Positions 11,704 to 12,620 of a stretch of DNA of 12,620 nt are shown here, piece by piece. The position numbers and the translations under genes were made by a program. The DNA comes from G001797105 sp964528155 (lineage in GTDB: Bacteria > Chloroflexota > Anaerolineae > Anaerolineales > E44-bin32): the NCBI GenBank assembly GCA_964528155.1, contig CAZGRL010000104.1, forward strand, positions 1-12,620. Direction: 5' to 3'. Under the pieces are notes generated by a model. The model made no database searches. It was not told the origin of the DNA and saw nothing but the letters and a program-made list of their open reading frames with translations. Every line of letters begins with the position of its first letter. Positions within the stretch are counted from its first letter, which is position 1.

Positions 11704-11949
11704 ATGGAAAGGCGAAATGTAACCCTGTCACTGCGCAAAGATCTGCTGCGGAAAGCCAAGATCCTCGCCGCGCGTGAAGATACCTCGATGACAGCCATCA
11801 TGGAGCGTCTGCTGGAGGAACACATCGCCCGCCGCGAGGGCTATGAGCAGGCACGGCGACGCCAGACCTCCGCGCTTGCCGAGGGCTTCCCCTTGGGGAC
11901 GAAGGGCAAAGCCCGATGGACACGCGAGGAGCTTCATGAGCGCCGATGA
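11704..11949 (+). CDS. Ribbon-helix-helix antitoxin of VapBC pair 2
   Basis: An 81-residue antitoxin. RRNVTLSLRKDLLRKAKILA (3-22) gives the strand and first helix, and TSMTAIMERLLEEHIARRE (27-45) the second helix of a ribbon-helix-helix fold. The C-terminal GFPLGTKGKARWTREELHER (61-80) is a conserved ending of antitoxins paired with PIN toxins and likely contacts the toxin active site. GAGG (11695-11698) is 5 nt before ATG 11704; the longer frame from 11650 lacks a ribosome site and would cover the promoter. It overlaps the toxin gene by 14 nt. It shares little sequence with the first antitoxin, so the two pairs were probably acquired separately rather than duplicated here. Confidence 0.9.
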   Translation: MERRNVTLSLRKDLLRKAKILAAREDTSMTAIMERLLEEHIARREGYEQARRRQTSALAEGFPLGTKGKARWTREELHERR

Positions 11950-12379
11950 CGGGCCAGTGTTCGTGGATAGCAACATCCTGGTATACGCCTACGACCAGAC
12001 CGCTGGCGAGAAGCGAACGCAGGCCCGCGAGCTCCTTGAGGGGCTGTGGGAGTCTGGGCGAGGAGCCATAAGCGTTCAGGTCCTGCAGGAGTTCTATGTC
12101 ACCGTAACACAAAAGGTCCGAACGCCCCTGAAACGGGAAACCGCGGCAGGCGTCGTCCGCGACCTGGCGCACTGGAATGTACATGCCCCGCAGGCCGAAG
12201 ACGTGCTCGGAGCCATCGATCTGCAGGGCCGCCATGCGCTGTCATTTTGGGACGCCATGATCATCTGGAGCGCGGGCCAGCTCGGGTGCAGCACGATCTG
12301 GTCTGAGGACTTGAGTCCTCACGAGAACTATGACGGCGTAGAAGTCATCAATCCGCTGGAGGCCGGCGGCGGCATCTGA
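11936..12379 (+). CDS. PIN-domain ribonuclease toxin of VapBC pair 2
   Basis: A 147-residue PIN-domain RNase with all the classical acids. D11 is in VFVDSNILVYAYD, E52 is in VQVLQEFYVTVTQK, D106 is in HALSFWDAMIIWSA and E124/D125 are in TIWSEDLS. This matches the common VapC group in which the third motif is SFWDA. It differs from the first PIN toxin at the second motif (Glu here, Thr there), so the two belong to different subgroups. ATG 11936 lies inside the antitoxin gene, with AGGAG (11927-11931) 4 nt upstream. The long frame back to 11843 is rejected. It looks intact. Another gene begins 4 nt after its stop. Confidence 0.93.
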   Translation: MSADDGPVFVDSNILVYAYDQTAGEKRTQARELLEGLWESGRGAISVQVLQEFYVTVTQKVRTPLKRETAAGVVRDLAHWNVHAPQAEDVLGAIDLQGRHALSFWDAMIIWSAGQLGCSTIWSEDLSPHENYDGVEVINPLEAGGGI

Positions 12380-12383
12380 CGTC

Positions 12384-12620
12384 ATGGGACGGGCCGAGCA
12401 ATACCACAAACTGGACGCGGAGATCGTCCGCCGAACGCTCGAGGGGTTCGCCGAAGTCAACAGACGCACCGCAGCGGAGCGGCACGCCCGGCTGCAGCAA
12501 ATGTCGGACGCGGAGGCGCGTCGCGTCTTCGACGACCTGGTGACCACCGACGGACACTTCCTGGGCGATGGGCCGGTCTGGGAGAGACTTGCCCGTGCAC
12601 GGATCGAACGCAAGCTTATC
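12384..12620 (+). CDS. N-terminal part of a small charged helical protein (runs off window)
   Basis: ATG 12384 is 4 nt after the toxin stop, and the frame stays open for 79 codons to the last base. The product is highly charged and helical: GRAEQYHKLDAEIVRRTLEG, EVNRRTAAERHARLQQ, then SDAEARRVFDDLVTT and WERLARARIERKL. No ribosome site is obvious, so it may be coupled to the toxin gene. It resembles in style the small protein at 10033-10260 that precedes the nucleotidyltransferase (ERRxxxLRxRWxQM versus ERHARLQQM, and WERxAR in both). I infer that an AbiEii-like nucleotidyltransferase may follow just outside the window. Function unknown. Confidence 0.65.
   Translation, partial: MGRAEQYHKLDAEIVRRTLEGFAEVNRRTAAERHARLQQMSDAEARRVFDDLVTTDGHFLGDGPVWERLARARIERKLI

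Noticed and set aside
1..12620. CRISPR array, tRNA, rRNA, insertion sequence or integrase.
   Set aside because: I saw no regularly spaced direct repeats, no tRNA-like cloverleaf, no rRNA motifs, and no transposase or integrase motifs on either strand.

Overview
The window looks like an accessory region of a high-GC bacterial chromosome, most likely from an uncultured environmental lineage. The best taxonomic hint is the 2274-3194 lipoprotein: a lipobox, a long Thr/Pro linker, a thermonuclease domain, a second linker and an excalibur domain. Secreted proteins with such Thr-Pro linkers are common in Chloroflexota (Anaerolineae-like). That assignment is an inference; there is no rRNA or housekeeping marker here. 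Nearly all supported genes are on the + strand, with Shine-Dalgarno sites and standard code. TAG is a genuine stop in several conserved families.

Left part (1-4400): a partial ORF coupled by a GTGA overlap to a small membrane protein, a GNAT acetyltransferase with a plausible promoter, a degraded stretch that includes an ORF with an amber codon at position 3, then a perfect -10 box and leader hairpin ahead of the secreted nuclease. About 1.2 kb after the nuclease (3195-4399) holds no convincing gene.

Middle (4400-7071): two tiny membrane proteins overlapping by GTGA, a small Cys/Arg-rich ORF behind a very strong ribosome site, a small secreted or membrane protein, a long helical (coiled-coil-like) protein, and a RuvC-like RNase H-fold nuclease whose start overlaps the helical gene. 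Large perfect or near-perfect inverted repeats sit in the gaps (5219-5263, 5700-5741).

Right part (7110-12620): a toxin-antitoxin island. In order: a promoter with a dyad, then VapBC-type pair 1 (DUF6364-like antitoxin and PIN toxin, 7189-7858); a HigA/XRE-type regulator with its own palindrome (7870-8375); a decayed UPF0175 antitoxin carrying an in-frame amber and a 1-nt insertion (8517-8826); a complete MntA-HepT pair (8893-9538); a phage-like Cys-rich protein (9617-9928); a small helical protein overlapping an AbiEii-like nucleotidyltransferase by ATGA (10033-10835); a gap with strong inverted repeats; a small unknown ORF; VapBC-type pair 2 (11704-12379); and a partial gene running off the end that resembles the small protein placed before the nucleotidyltransferase.

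Within each module the genes are tightly coupled (1-nt gap, or overlaps of 4-14 nt), while the modules are separated by their own promoter or operator-like sequences. This suggests independently acquired stress or anti-phage cassettes accumulated at one site. The least understood parts are the small-protein/nucleotidyltransferase module, the helical-protein/RuvC-like nuclease pair, and the tiny membrane-protein pair.
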